This document shows positions 8,035 through 15,095 of a stretch of 29,388 nucleotides of DNA, in pieces. Source of the stretch: JAXHNE01 sp038316995 (GTDB taxonomy: Bacteria; Patescibacteriota; Saccharimonadia; Saccharimonadales; JAXHNE01); NCBI GenBank assembly GCA_038316995.1, contig JBBQAZ010000009.1, positions 1 to 29,388 of the forward strand. The letters are read 5' to 3'. Position 1 is the first letter of the stretch. Every line of letters starts with the position of its first letter. Below the pieces are notes generated by a model that worked only from the letters and a program-made list of their open reading frames with translations, was not told the DNA's origin and made no database searches. The translations under genes and the position numbers were made by a program.

Positions 8035-9506
8035 ATTATTGGAAAGTGTTTAATTACATGCATTGCAGGAATGCAGACGTTTCGACCCTTCCATTCTATC
8101 TTGCCAAACTCGTACTGCTGCATAGATGTGATAGTTAGGACAATGTCTGTAACTATTGCAAAAGGGTAATTTACTAGTGCGACGATGCTATGAAACGGTT
8201 GGCTAGCAGACATTATTAGGTAATGCGTTGATACGAGTAGTAATGACGCTACTACGCCAAGAATGCTCACGATGCTCGCTCCGGTCCAAAACCAACTCAT
8301 CGCAAAAATAAGCGGAAGTAATAAAAAGCATAACTGGCCGGCGCTCAACAACAGAACTAGTTCTGGTCGTTTGCGCAACGATGGGTATTTTACGCGTATG
8401 GCTGTACTAAGCTGTTCCTCAACAGGTTTTACTGTTTTTATGTCTAAATGTTCGTCTGCGCGAATAAACGCGTACTGGTCATTTCTGATAAGTTCTCTAG
8501 CAAAGAATCGCTCTGGCACAATATTGTGGCTCACACCCTTAAAGAACCCAAGTTTTTTTAACTCTTTATGTTTTATTAGCCAGCAAGTGCTAAGAACTGG
8601 GGGTCTATTGAATAATCTCCTTGGGAGGGCAAGCTCCCACCAATAACGTAGCGGTTGTATGAGCGATGTATTTATTCCACCTCCAATTCTAAGGGGCATA
8701 ACGCTCATCATTGAACGATCTTTTGTTAACATCGAGCTTACTAGAGTGCGAATTGCTTCTGGACCAAACCTTACATCTACTCCGCAGAACAGTATTATTT
8801 CTCCGCTGGCATGTTTAGCGAGTTTTTCATATGCTTGATTTTTTGCAAGCCAGCGATCAGCTGGAGGCTCCCCTGAAATAAATCGAACGCCGTCATGAGC
8901 GAAATCTCTAATAATCTCTGCGGTCCTATCTTGTGAGCAGTCATCCAGCACCAATACTTCAAGCTTTGGATAATCATTCGCTAGTACAGTGCGAATGCAC
9001 GATGCAAGATCATTAGTTTCGTTTCGGGCTGGTATTGCAACTGTCACGGTAGGAAGTTCTTTATCCGAATAAAAGTGTTTTGTTTGGTGGTGATTTGTCT
9101 TTTGCAAGTTTTTGGATGTAATTGCAAGTATAAACAAAGCAACTATTACTTGTAAAAGTGCCATGCTTTCAAATACCAGAGTTAATTCTGGACGAACAAA
9201 AATAAGTTTTAGTATCAAGAAGCCTGAAGTTGCGGTGAACAGAATTATGCTTGTACGTCTTGTGTTTCGTTTTAGATAATCTTGGTGAACGCTATTTTTT
9301 GAAAGTTTAAGAAGATTTAATAATCTAAAAATCGTAATAATGATTAATATTAAAGTAAAACCATTTATTTCGGATAAATTTAAACCTAGCCAGACACTTG
9401 TTAGTATCAATGGTAGTACGACTAGAATCCTGCGTAACTTCCAAAAATAAGGTACAAAATAAATCAATAATTCAATAACTCCCCCAAATAGAAACATAAG
9501 CATCAT
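8031..9506 (-). CDS. membrane GT2 family glycosyltransferase
   Basis: A 491-residue integral membrane enzyme. About four hydrophobic helices occupy residues 1-135. A GT-A domain follows: VTVAIPARNETNDLASCI near 153-170, LEVLVLDDCSQDRT near 182-195, and the DxD-like CGVDVRFGPEAI near 241-252. Further on come ALPRRLFNRPP and ERFFARELI, then about three more helices from residue 370 to 460. This layout fits processive or HpnB-like GT2 enzymes that transfer sugar to a lipid or envelope polymer; donor and acceptor are unknown. It stands alone on the minus strand, convergent with the histidine kinase. A -10 lies 7 nt before its ATG and no ribosome binding site is seen. Confidence 0.82.
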   Translation of the reverse strand: MMLMFLFGGVIELLIYFVPYFWKLRRILVVLPLILTSVWLGLNLSEINGFTLILIIITIFRLLNLLKLSKNSVHQDYLKRNTRRTSIILFTATSGFLILKLIFVRPELTLVFESMALLQVIVALFILAITSKNLQKTNHHQTKHFYSDKELPTVTVAIPARNETNDLASCIRTVLANDYPKLEVLVLDDCSQDRTAEIIRDFAHDGVRFISGEPPADRWLAKNQAYEKLAKHASGEIILFCGVDVRFGPEAIRTLVSSMLTKDRSMMSVMPLRIGGGINTSLIQPLRYWWELALPRRLFNRPPVLSTCWLIKHKELKKLGFFKGVSHNIVPERFFARELIRNDQYAFIRADEHLDIKTVKPVEEQLSTAIRVKYPSLRKRPELVLLLSAGQLCFLLLPLIFAMSWFWTGASIVSILGVVASLLLVSTHYLIMSASQPFHSIVALVNYPFAIVTDIVLTITSMQQYEFGKIEWKGRNVCIPAMHVIKHFPII

Positions 9507-9513
9507 AACAAGT

Positions 9514-9519
9514 ACTATA
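9514..9519 (-). promoter_or_regulatory. -10 element of the GT2 gene (leaderless type)
   Basis: TATAGT on the minus strand is followed by 7 nt and the ATG at 9506. Transcription should start at the start codon or within a base of it. No Shine-Dalgarno fits in the gap. No clear -35 is seen. Confidence 0.45.
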
Positions 9520-9674
9520 TATGAATTTCTTTCATTATGTTACCCTCTAGTGCAAACAATTAAATACAAAATCTATTGTAATAATTTATTTTAGAAATAA
9601 ACCATATTTATATTCGTATTACATTGTAGTTCATCCTTTTTCAAGATGTAAATTCATTACGATAAATGTAAACT

Positions 9675-9704
9675 ATTGACGAACAAATTAATCAAGAGTA
9701 CTAT
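9675..9704 (+). promoter_or_regulatory. promoter of secE-nusG operon
   Basis: TTGACG (9675-9680), an 18-nt spacer and TACTAT (9699-9704), giving a predicted start near 9711 and a leader of about 50 nt before the GTG of secE. A second consensus -35 hexamer TTGACA overlaps at 9704-9709, but no good -10 lies at the right distance from it. The rest of the 255-nt gap (9507-9761) holds the GT2 -10 element on the other strand and otherwise featureless AT-rich DNA. Confidence 0.55.
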
Positions 9705-9716
9705 TGACATACAGAC

Positions 9717-9742
9717 CTACCAATCTCATGGTAGGCTTTTTA
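9717..9742 (+). promoter_or_regulatory. terminator-like hairpin in the secE leader
   Basis: CCTACCA (9717-9723) and TGGTAGG (9729-9735) form a perfect 7-bp stem with a 6-nt loop, followed by CTTTTTAAATTT. It lies only a few nucleotides after the predicted transcription start and 5 nt before the AGGAG ribosome binding site of secE (9748-9752). It could be an attenuator, a 5' stabilising hairpin, or the end of a transcript coming from upstream. Confidence 0.5.
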
Positions 9743-9761
9743 AATTTAGGAGTCATGTACG

Positions 9762-10163
9762 GTGGCAGAAAAAAAGAAGAATCGAGTTGTAAAGAAAGCT
9801 GAAACGCTACGAGAGCGCACAGCTAAGCAGGCGGAAAATACTGGCAAGTCAACAAAAGCTCGGCGGGTTGTTCGTAGCGCCTCAAGGCCGCTTACTGGAG
9901 CTGTTAAAGCTAGTCGCAAGGAATTCCATCCGTTTAAGTTTCCGGACAATAAGATTGGTCGTTTTCTAAACAAGCGAATTTCTTTGGTCCCAAGTTATAT
10001 CAAAAACTCAGTTAAAGAGGTTCAGCTGGTACAGTGGCCAAATGCCCGAGAAACCACAAAGCTAACCTTTGCCGTGCTGTCTTTTGCGATAGTGTTTGGT
10101 GCTGTTGTGTATGTTCTGGACATCGGATTAGACAAAATATTTAGACAATTATTATTAGGATAA
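9762..10163 (+). CDS. secE: preprotein translocase subunit SecE
   Basis: A 133-residue SecE of the SecYEG membrane channel. The conserved C-terminal core is FLNKRISLVPSYIKNSVKEV, then the hallmark QLVQWPNARETTKLT before one transmembrane helix (about 105-125, AVLSFAIVFGAVVYVLDIGL). The first about 60 residues are a Lys/Arg/Ala-rich extension absent from the minimal SecE but common in other phyla. The start is GTG at 9762 with AGGAG 9 nt upstream; an ATG at 9755 is out of frame and too close to the ribosome binding site. nusG follows after 9 nt. Confidence 0.93.
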   Translation: MAEKKKNRVVKKAETLRERTAKQAENTGKSTKARRVVRSASRPLTGAVKASRKEFHPFKFPDNKIGRFLNKRISLVPSYIKNSVKEVQLVQWPNARETTKLTFAVLSFAIVFGAVVYVLDIGLDKIFRQLLLG

Positions 10164-10172
10164 GGAAGTAAA

Positions 10173-10715
10173 ATGGCAAAACGATACGACTCTCATAAAC
10201 AATGGTATGCAATTCATACATATAGCGGATATGAAGAAAAAGTCGCAGAAAGTATCCGTCAGCGTGCAGAATCTTTGGACATGAATGACAAGATTTTTCA
10301 GATTATAGTCCCTAAAGAAAAGATGATCGAAGTTAAGAATGGTAAGCGAAAAGTAGTTGAAAAGAAAATTTTTCAAGGCTACGTTGTAGTGGAAATGAAG
10401 ATGAGTGAAGATGCTTGGTATATTGTTAGAAATACTCCTTCTGTAACTGGTTTTGTTGGATCTGGCAGTGAACCAACGCCAATTTCTCAAGATGATGTAG
10501 ATAAAATTCTCAAACGAATGGGGCGTGAAGAACCAAAACACAAGATTGACTTCAAAGAAGGCGAAGTCGTTAACATTACAGACGGTCCTTTCAAAGGTTT
10601 TGACGGAGCAATTAACGAAGTGGATGAAGCTAAAGGTAAGCTAAAAGTGCTTGTGAACATGTTTGGTCGTGAAACCCCGGTAGAACTCGATAGCCTACAG
10701 GTAAAGCGCGTATAA
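10173..10715 (+). CDS. nusG: transcription termination/antitermination factor NusG
   Basis: A 180-residue NusG of usual length. The NGN domain holds WYAIHTYSGYEEKVAESI near 11-28, KIFQGYVVVEMKMSEDAWY near 65-83 and VRNTPSVTGFVG near 85-96. A linker leads to the KOW domain (FKEGEVVNITDGPFKGFDG, about 126-144). The NGN domain binds the RNA polymerase clamp; the KOW domain contacts Rho or ribosomal S10. GGAAG 7 nt upstream of the ATG serves as ribosome binding site. It sits in the usual secE-nusG-rplK order, with a small unknown gene inserted before rplK. Confidence 0.97.
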   Translation: MAKRYDSHKQWYAIHTYSGYEEKVAESIRQRAESLDMNDKIFQIIVPKEKMIEVKNGKRKVVEKKIFQGYVVVEMKMSEDAWYIVRNTPSVTGFVGSGSEPTPISQDDVDKILKRMGREEPKHKIDFKEGEVVNITDGPFKGFDGAINEVDEAKGKLKVLVNMFGRETPVELDSLQVKRV

Positions 10716-11024
10716 ATGTCAGAACGGGAAGTAGATTTTCAGGCTTTTGAAAAAGAAATTGACGAGCACATAAAAGAGACTTGCCAACATTCAGTACAAC
10801 AAACAAATAAATGGTTAGCTAATTTCGCGCTTACAAGCACTGGAATGGTATCGGGAGTTTCAATTAATGTGCTCACTGAACCATCGCTTTTAAAAGTTAG
10901 CGTGACGCTAGCCTTAGGTGCAGGGTCTTTGGGAAGCTTATCGCGTTTTATTGAATCGGATAAGCAGCATTACGATGCAATCGTAGCAAAAAACGATGTA
11001 AATAAGTTTAGACAACTGGGGTAA
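10716..11024 (+). CDS. uncharacterised small protein, possibly with two membrane helices
   Basis: A 102-residue protein that I do not recognise. It starts at the base after the nusG stop (TAA-ATG), so it should be translated by re-initiation. The first 35 residues are charged and probably helical (SEREVDFQAFEKEIDEHIKE). Two glycine/serine/alanine-rich, moderately hydrophobic stretches follow at about 35-55 and 60-82, which could be a helical hairpin in the membrane. The tail is charged. A promoter for rplK lies inside its 3' end. A role in translation or secretion is suggested only by position. Confidence 0.7.
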   Translation: MSEREVDFQAFEKEIDEHIKETCQHSVQQTNKWLANFALTSTGMVSGVSINVLTEPSLLKVSVTLALGAGSLGSLSRFIESDKQHYDAIVAKNDVNKFRQLG

Positions 11025-11037
11025 TTTGTAGTATAAT
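11008..11037 (+). promoter_or_regulatory. promoter of rplK
   Basis: A perfect -10 TATAAT at 11032-11037 with a partial -35 TTAGAC at 11008-11013 (spacer 18). It begins inside the end of the upstream small gene. It gives a leader of about 120 nt. Confidence 0.55.
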
Positions 11038-11043
11038 GTTCTG

Positions 11044-11162
11044 GTTACGCACAGGTAGCCAAAAGGGCTACAGCAACTAGTAATTAGAAAATAGTAAATA
11101 GCTTCTTTAATGACTACTTCCTAATTCCTGGTTTCTAACTACTAATTTACGAAGGAAATTTG
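11044..11162 (+). promoter_or_regulatory. structured rplK (L11) leader with paired AT-rich modules
   Basis: The leader has a small hairpin, GTAGCC-AAAAG-GGCTAC at 11055-11071. It also has a long imperfect inverted repeat: 11076-11101 against 11121-11146, about 20 of 26 positions complementary, with a 19-nt loop. The ribosome binding site AAGGAA (11152-11157) follows directly. The same two sequence families recur before rplJ and rplL. No U-tract follows the long stem, so a terminator is unlikely; translational control or a repeat element is inferred. Confidence 0.5.
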
Positions 11163-11591
11163 ATGGCGAAAGAGATTAAAGCTAATTTAAAGATGAAAAT
11201 TCCAGCTGGTAAAGCCAGTGCAGGCCCACCAGTTGGTAGCACACTTGGTCAGTATGGTGTAAACATGATGGATTTTGTAACTCCGTTTAACGAGCGAACC
11301 CGCGATATGGGTAACGTAACGGTTACTGCGCACATAACAATATTTGATGATCGTTCTATGGACTTTCGTGTTGTTGGAGAGCCAACAGATGACAAAATCC
11401 GTCGAATACTTGGTATTAAAAAAGGCTCAGGTCGACCAAATACTGAAAAACTTGATCAAAAACTTACAGATGCCCAAGTAACAGAAATTGCTACAGAAAA
11501 AGCCGAAGACATGAACGCGGATGATGTTGATGCAATTAAAAAGATGGTTGCAGGAACTGCCCGATCAATGGGAATCGTTGTAGAGGGCTAA
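11163..11591 (+). CDS. rplK: 50S ribosomal protein L11 (uL11)
   Basis: A 142-residue uL11 of normal size. The N-terminal domain starts AKEIKANLKMKIPAGKASAG with PPVGSTLGQYGVNMMDF following. The C-terminal RNA-binding domain carries DDKIRRILGIKKGSG and ends in VAGTARSMGIVVEG. It forms the GTPase-associated stalk base with 23S rRNA and L10. The ATG at 11163 is preferred over TTG at 11160 because it is 5 nt from AAGGAA and gives the normal MAKE start. A 124-residue unknown protein, not rplA, comes next. Confidence 0.97.
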   Translation: MAKEIKANLKMKIPAGKASAGPPVGSTLGQYGVNMMDFVTPFNERTRDMGNVTVTAHITIFDDRSMDFRVVGEPTDDKIRRILGIKKGSGRPNTEKLDQKLTDAQVTEIATEKAEDMNADDVDAIKKMVAGTARSMGIVVEG

Positions 11592-11594
11592 CAA

Positions 11595-11969
11595 ATGAGC
11601 AATCTTGAATTTTCAGGATATGATCAAGTAGAAGTTACTTCTGAGGATGCTGTTAAAATAGCAGGTCGTCTTTCTGAAATTGAAATTGTTCTTCATGATC
11701 TTCATCAAGAACATAACAGACTTTCAGCAGCGTTGTTAAATATTGCATTTAAAGAGGATCTCAGTAATCTTGGCGATGAAGAATATGAAGAGGTTTCTAA
11801 AATGAAGTCAAAGCTTTGTAATGGTTATGGATTGCCCGAAAGAGCAATGCCATGGATTCGTCCCGATGCACTAATGACTGACGGTGTAGACTTAAGAAAA
11901 GGTACCGTGTTTGGAGAAGTGCCCGATGTTGATCCGAATTTTTTCGATGATATTACAATAATTGATTAA
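11595..11969 (+). CDS. uncharacterised acidic protein between L11 and L1
   Basis: A 124-residue protein that I do not recognise, placed 3 nt after rplK and before the rplA leader, where most bacteria have rplA directly. It is acidic. An N-terminal helical region (about 15-60, VKIAGRLSEIEIVLHDLHQEH) is followed by a short acidic helix (DEEYEEVSKMKSKL), a segment with PERAMPWIRPD, and an acidic tail ending DPNFFDDITIID. No membrane helix or signal peptide is seen. GAGG about 8 nt upstream may serve as ribosome binding site. It is probably co-translated with L11; function unknown. Confidence 0.7.
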   Translation: MSNLEFSGYDQVEVTSEDAVKIAGRLSEIEIVLHDLHQEHNRLSAALLNIAFKEDLSNLGDEEYEEVSKMKSKLCNGYGLPERAMPWIRPDALMTDGVDLRKGTVFGEVPDVDPNFFDDITIID

Positions 11970-11979
11970 TAATATATTT

Positions 11980-12006
11980 GTGGGAGAGGAAACTCGTTAT
12001 CACCAC
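11980..12006 (+). promoter_or_regulatory. candidate L1 autoregulatory mRNA site before rplA
   Basis: GTGGGAGAGG at 11980-11989 and CTCGTTATCACCAC at 11993-12006. GTGG pairs with CCAC and GAG with CTC, leaving an asymmetric internal loop between the two short stems. L1 binding sites on 23S rRNA and on L1 operon mRNAs have this pattern of two stems around a conserved loop with GGGAG on one side. The rplA ribosome binding site (AAGGGAG) begins 2 nt after the outer stem, so L1 binding could block initiation. Confidence 0.4.
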
Positions 12007-12020
12007 GAAGGGAGAATAAA

Positions 12021-13001
12021 ATGGCAAAAGCCGATCTTATCAAACAAGCACAAGACCTTGGTCTTGAAGTAACTACTAAAATGACAATTGCTGATATTCA
12101 ATCAGCAATAGATGGTGCCGACAATGCGGTAGAAGCAAACGAAGAAGCTCCGGTTGCAACAGCTAAAGCTGGAAAGCGAAGCGTAAAAGGACTTGCTGAA
12201 GCAGAAGAAAAGCAAGCTAAGATAGAAAAGCAACATGATGCTAAATCAGAAGAAGAAGCAGACGAAAAGCCTAAAGCTCCAGTCAAGCCTGCTCGCTCTA
12301 AGCTTGAAAGAAGAGGCAAGAAGTACAAAGAAGCTATGAAAGCTATCGAAAAAGACAAAGAATATGCTCTGAAGCCTGCTATTGATTTGCTTCCAAAGAT
12401 ATCAACTGCAAAGTTTGATGCAACTGCTGAGCTTCATGTACGCCTAAACGTTGATCCCAAACAAGCCGATCAGAACATTCGTGATACTATCGTTCTTCCT
12501 GCAGGAACAGGCAAAGAAGTTCGTGTTGCAGTTTTCGCGGAATCAGACGATATCGCTGAAGCCAAAAAAGCTGGTGCAGATGTTGCCGGTGCAGAAGATT
12601 TCTTAGCCCAACTAGATAAAGGCGTAATCAATTTTGACGTCCTGATAGCAAAGCCACAAGTTATGGCAAAACTTGGAAAGTATGCACGTGTCCTCGGACC
12701 TAAAGGATTAATGCCAAACCCAAAGAGCGGAACTGTAACGACAGACATTACAAAGGCTGTTAAAGAAGCGAAGGCCGGACGCGTAGAATACCGAGTAGAT
12801 GAGGCTGGAATTATTCACGTTGCATTTGGAAAAGTAAGTTTTGGTACGGAAAAACTTCTCCAAAATGCAAAAGCACTACTTACAAATGTAAAAGGTAGTA
12901 AACCATCAAGCGTAAAGGGCAACTTCATTGCAACTGCTTATATGTCAGTTACTATGGGGCCTTCTATTAAAATTGATGTGAGCGAAATCAATAGTTTATA
13001 G
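12021..13001 (+). CDS. rplA: 50S ribosomal protein L1 (uL1) with an N-terminal extension
   Basis: A 326-residue protein, about 95 residues longer than a usual uL1. The L1 body starts near residue 92 (RSKLERRGKKYKEAMKAIEK) and contains the signature GPKGLMPNPKSGTVT. Residues 1-32 (KADLIKQAQDLGLEVTT, then MTIADIQSAI) resemble a helix-extension-helix fold of SAP/HeH type. Residues 35-90 form an Ala/Glu/Lys-rich linker. L1 forms the mobile stalk at the E site and represses its own operon. AAGGGAG precedes the ATG. The linker's Ala/Glu/Lys codon bias resembles the rest of the gene, so there is no sign of an artefactual fusion. Confidence 0.95.
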   Translation: MAKADLIKQAQDLGLEVTTKMTIADIQSAIDGADNAVEANEEAPVATAKAGKRSVKGLAEAEEKQAKIEKQHDAKSEEEADEKPKAPVKPARSKLERRGKKYKEAMKAIEKDKEYALKPAIDLLPKISTAKFDATAELHVRLNVDPKQADQNIRDTIVLPAGTGKEVRVAVFAESDDIAEAKKAGADVAGAEDFLAQLDKGVINFDVLIAKPQVMAKLGKYARVLGPKGLMPNPKSGTVTTDITKAVKEAKAGRVEYRVDEAGIIHVAFGKVSFGTEKLLQNAKALLTNVKGSKPSSVKGNFIATAYMSVTMGPSIKIDVSEINSL

Positions 13002-13004
13002 GTT

Positions 13005-13013
13005 TGCTATAGT
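13005..13013 (+). promoter_or_regulatory. extended -10 promoter of the NUDIX gene
   Basis: TGC-TATAGT, an extended -10, directly after the rplA stop. The ATG at 13023 lies 9 nt downstream, so the leader would be 0-3 nt. No ribosome binding site is present in the gap. Confidence 0.45.
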
Positions 13014-13022
13014 TAAGTAGCA

Positions 13023-13505
13023 ATGGGACATATTCACGAACTCTATGATTTCACTACAAGCGCGTTCATCGTTTACGGTGAGCGCGTTTTGCTTCAGCAC
13101 CACAAAAAAATAGGTATGTGGCTACAGCCTGGTGGCCACATTGAGCTAGACGAAGACCCGCTGCAAGCTCTGTACCGAGAAATTAAAGAAGAAACAGGAC
13201 TGGATGAATCAAATTTAACAATAATTGAATTATTTAAAGAAAAACGAACCGAAGGTCATGGTAGTAAACTACTCCCCATACCTTTTGATATTAATGTACA
13301 TAGCTTTAACGACAAGCATAAACACATAGATTTGTGCTATATAATGAAGGCGAACACAGATGAAGTAATACTAGAAACCGATAAAGCACACGATATTCGC
13401 TGGTTCACCATTTCTGAAATGACTAAACTAAACAAAAACGGCGATACCTATCAGGACATGATAGATTTATCCAAAATTGCCATCAAGCATGTACGCGGTA
13501 TATAA
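13023..13505 (+). CDS. NUDIX hydrolase
   Basis: A 160-residue NUDIX pyrophosphohydrolase. A complete Nudix box GX5EX7REUXEEXGU begins at the GGHIELDED segment (about 38-46) and ends in REIKEETGL (about 53-61); the REXXEE glutamates coordinate divalent metal. The N-terminal strand pair ends in MWLQPGGH, a common NUDIX lead-in. The substrate (nucleotide sugar, oxidised dNTP, or other) cannot be read from the sequence. It begins the stretch of nucleotide-related genes between rplA and rplJ. A near-leaderless promoter precedes it, and the next small gene starts 1 nt after its stop. Confidence 0.9.
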   Translation: MGHIHELYDFTTSAFIVYGERVLLQHHKKIGMWLQPGGHIELDEDPLQALYREIKEETGLDESNLTIIELFKEKRTEGHGSKLLPIPFDINVHSFNDKHKHIDLCYIMKANTDEVILETDKAHDIRWFTISEMTKLNKNGDTYQDMIDLSKIAIKHVRGI

Positions 13506-13506
13506 A

Positions 13507-13758
13507 ATGAAAAATCATGAATCAATGCAAGCTCTGTCCGACGAAAGACACATGAGTCATACTATGCAGATCGTGAATCAAATCATTGGCGAAGAAGGCT
13601 ATGTAAGGAGCTCCTTAGAATCGGGTGAAGAAACTTTGGAAACTATTGCATGCCAAGCTTCGGTCGTTGTCTCTTGGTACTTAACTGAGAAATACTATGG
13701 TGCATGCAAAGAGGTTGGAAGAAAAGTCGCAGAACTTTTACAAAATAACACTGATTAA
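13507..13758 (+). CDS. uncharacterised 83-residue protein
   Basis: I do not recognise this protein. It appears all-helical: an N-terminal segment with DERHMSHTMQIVNQIIGEEG, a middle SGEETLETIACQASVVVSWY and a C-terminal KYYGACKEVGRKVAELLQ. No signal peptide or transmembrane segment. The ATG at 13507 lies 1 nt after the NUDIX stop, and a TATATAAAAT-like run overlaps the junction. In-frame ATGs at 13525 and 13552 are possible alternative starts. Position suggests co-expression with the NUDIX hydrolase. Confidence 0.6.
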   Translation: MKNHESMQALSDERHMSHTMQIVNQIIGEEGYVRSSLESGEETLETIACQASVVVSWYLTEKYYGACKEVGRKVAELLQNNTD

Positions 13759-13770
13759 CAGCGAAGATTC

Positions 13771-13779
13771 TGCTACAAT
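13771..13779 (+). promoter_or_regulatory. extended -10 promoter of the dNMP kinase gene (leaderless type)
   Basis: TGC-TACAAT followed by exactly 6 nt and the ATG at 13786, so transcription should begin at the A of the start codon. No -35 of note. This is the clearest leaderless arrangement in the window. Confidence 0.55.
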
Positions 13780-13785
13780 ACGCTT

Positions 13786-14556
13786 ATGATTATACTAGGT
13801 ATGACTGGGCCAATTAGCCATGGAAAGACAACGTTTGCTGATGCGCTTGAAGAATTAGTGCCAAAATCTATTCACTTAGAGTCGAGTTTGGTAATTGCGC
13901 GGGTCGCTAACGCTATGCATGTAGCGCTAGAACGTGTACCAGATCCATATGACATAGATGAGCTTAATGGTTGGTTAAAACATTTGCCGGCCATATTGTC
14001 CGAAACCGTTCACACACAGGCGGCTTATGGTCAGCTTCGTTTAGATCAAGCAAGTATCGAACAGCATCCTGTTGAATACCAGAAGCTCATTTTGCATGTT
14101 GAGCAACTCCGCAAAGACCCTGGATTGGCCCGTCAAGTAATCACCATTGATAACAAGGAAACGTATCGACCTTTTTTGCAGTGGCTTGGTGGATATTTAG
14201 TTCAAAAAATAGATCCTGGTATCTGGTTCAATGAAATAATCCGCATGGTATACGAAGCCGAAACTACTGGTGTGGAACTTTGTATTGTTGGTGGGCTACG
14301 TTTTCCAAACGATGCCGCCGCCATACGACACGCTGGGGGACAGATAATGAAAGTTTACAGACCGGGGCACTTGCAAAATGATATGCTTGATCCGACAGAA
14401 CGTGAACGTGACAACATTCCTGTGGACTGTACAATTATGAGTAACGGAACTAAAGAGGATGTAAAAGAATGCGCCGCAAAGGTCTTGGACGATATACGGA
14501 ACAACCGTTTATCTTCGTTATACCAAACCAAGCGACACACAGACGTCACTACTTAA
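13786..14556 (+). CDS. deoxynucleoside monophosphate kinase-like P-loop protein
   Basis: A 256-residue P-loop kinase. Walker A is GMTGPISHGKTT near 5-16. A long helical insertion (about 35-120) follows. VELCIVGGLRFPNDAAAIRH near 163-182 and GGQIMKVYRPGH near 184-195 match the strand and nucleotide-binding pattern of phage T4-type dNMP kinases, which phosphorylate dNMPs such as dTMP, dGMP and hydroxymethyl-dCMP. It lies upstream of a HIT protein, dCTP deaminase and Tmk-ThyX, which supports a deoxynucleotide role. The precise substrate is unknown; some other small-molecule kinase is possible. Confidence 0.7.
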   Translation: MIILGMTGPISHGKTTFADALEELVPKSIHLESSLVIARVANAMHVALERVPDPYDIDELNGWLKHLPAILSETVHTQAAYGQLRLDQASIEQHPVEYQKLILHVEQLRKDPGLARQVITIDNKETYRPFLQWLGGYLVQKIDPGIWFNEIIRMVYEAETTGVELCIVGGLRFPNDAAAIRHAGGQIMKVYRPGHLQNDMLDPTERERDNIPVDCTIMSNGTKEDVKECAAKVLDDIRNNRLSSLYQTKRHTDVTT

Positions 14557-14559
14557 ATA

Positions 14560-14994
14560 ATGACAGCCAATAGATCTAGAAGCCAAGTAAAAAATGCCCC
14601 CAAACTGTTATCTGAAATTAACAGGCACAAAGAGTGTCCGTTTTGTTCAGTTTCTAGTGTAAATGAGAATATATTGCAGGAAACCAAGCATTTTTTTGTC
14701 ATTTGTAACGTACTCCCGTATGATCTTTGGGATTCTCAAAAAATTCAGTCACATTTAATGGTGATACCGAAAAAACATACCGTAAAACTTGGCAACATTG
14801 GCTCATCTGCTGCTATTGAATATATAGAGTTAGTTGATAAATATGAAAGCCTAGGCTACGACATTTATGCCCGATCACCTTTGTCATTAATGAAAACTGT
14901 AGAGCATCAGCACACTCATCTACTCAAGCCCCACGGGAAACGCAGACGGTTTCTATTCTTTATTAGAAAACCGTATATTCGCTGGCATTTTTAG
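14560..14994 (+). CDS. HIT-domain protein
   Basis: A 144-residue histidine-triad protein. CPFC near 24-27 resembles the CxxC found at the start of many HIT proteins. HLMVIPKKHT near 65-74 and the triad EHQHTHLL near 109-116 (HxHxH) form the nucleotide-binding and catalytic site, with the central triad histidine as nucleophile. HIT enzymes hydrolyse or transfer nucleoside phosphoryl groups. It starts 3 nt after the dNMP kinase stop. The last 25 residues are basic (KRRRFLFFIRKPYIRW). The substrate is not determined. Confidence 0.85.
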   Translation: MTANRSRSQVKNAPKLLSEINRHKECPFCSVSSVNENILQETKHFFVICNVLPYDLWDSQKIQSHLMVIPKKHTVKLGNIGSSAAIEYIELVDKYESLGYDIYARSPLSLMKTVEHQHTHLLKPHGKRRRFLFFIRKPYIRWHF

Positions 14995-15025
14995 CATAAG
15001 CATATTCGATAATATTACAACGCTT

Positions 15026-15053
15026 TTGACAATTTTCTGCTTGCTCTTATATC
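15026..15053 (+). promoter_or_regulatory. promoter of dcd-tmk/thyX
   Basis: A perfect -35 TTGACA (15026-15031), a 16-nt spacer and TATATC (15048-15053). The predicted start near 15060 leaves a leader of about 35 nt with a strong GGAGGAGG (15084-15091) 4 nt before the TTG start of the dCTP deaminase. A TACACT at 15065-15070 is an alternative -10. Confidence 0.5.
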
Positions 15054-15095
15054 TGTAAAACCGCTACACTTGTATGTGAATGCGGAGGAGGCATC

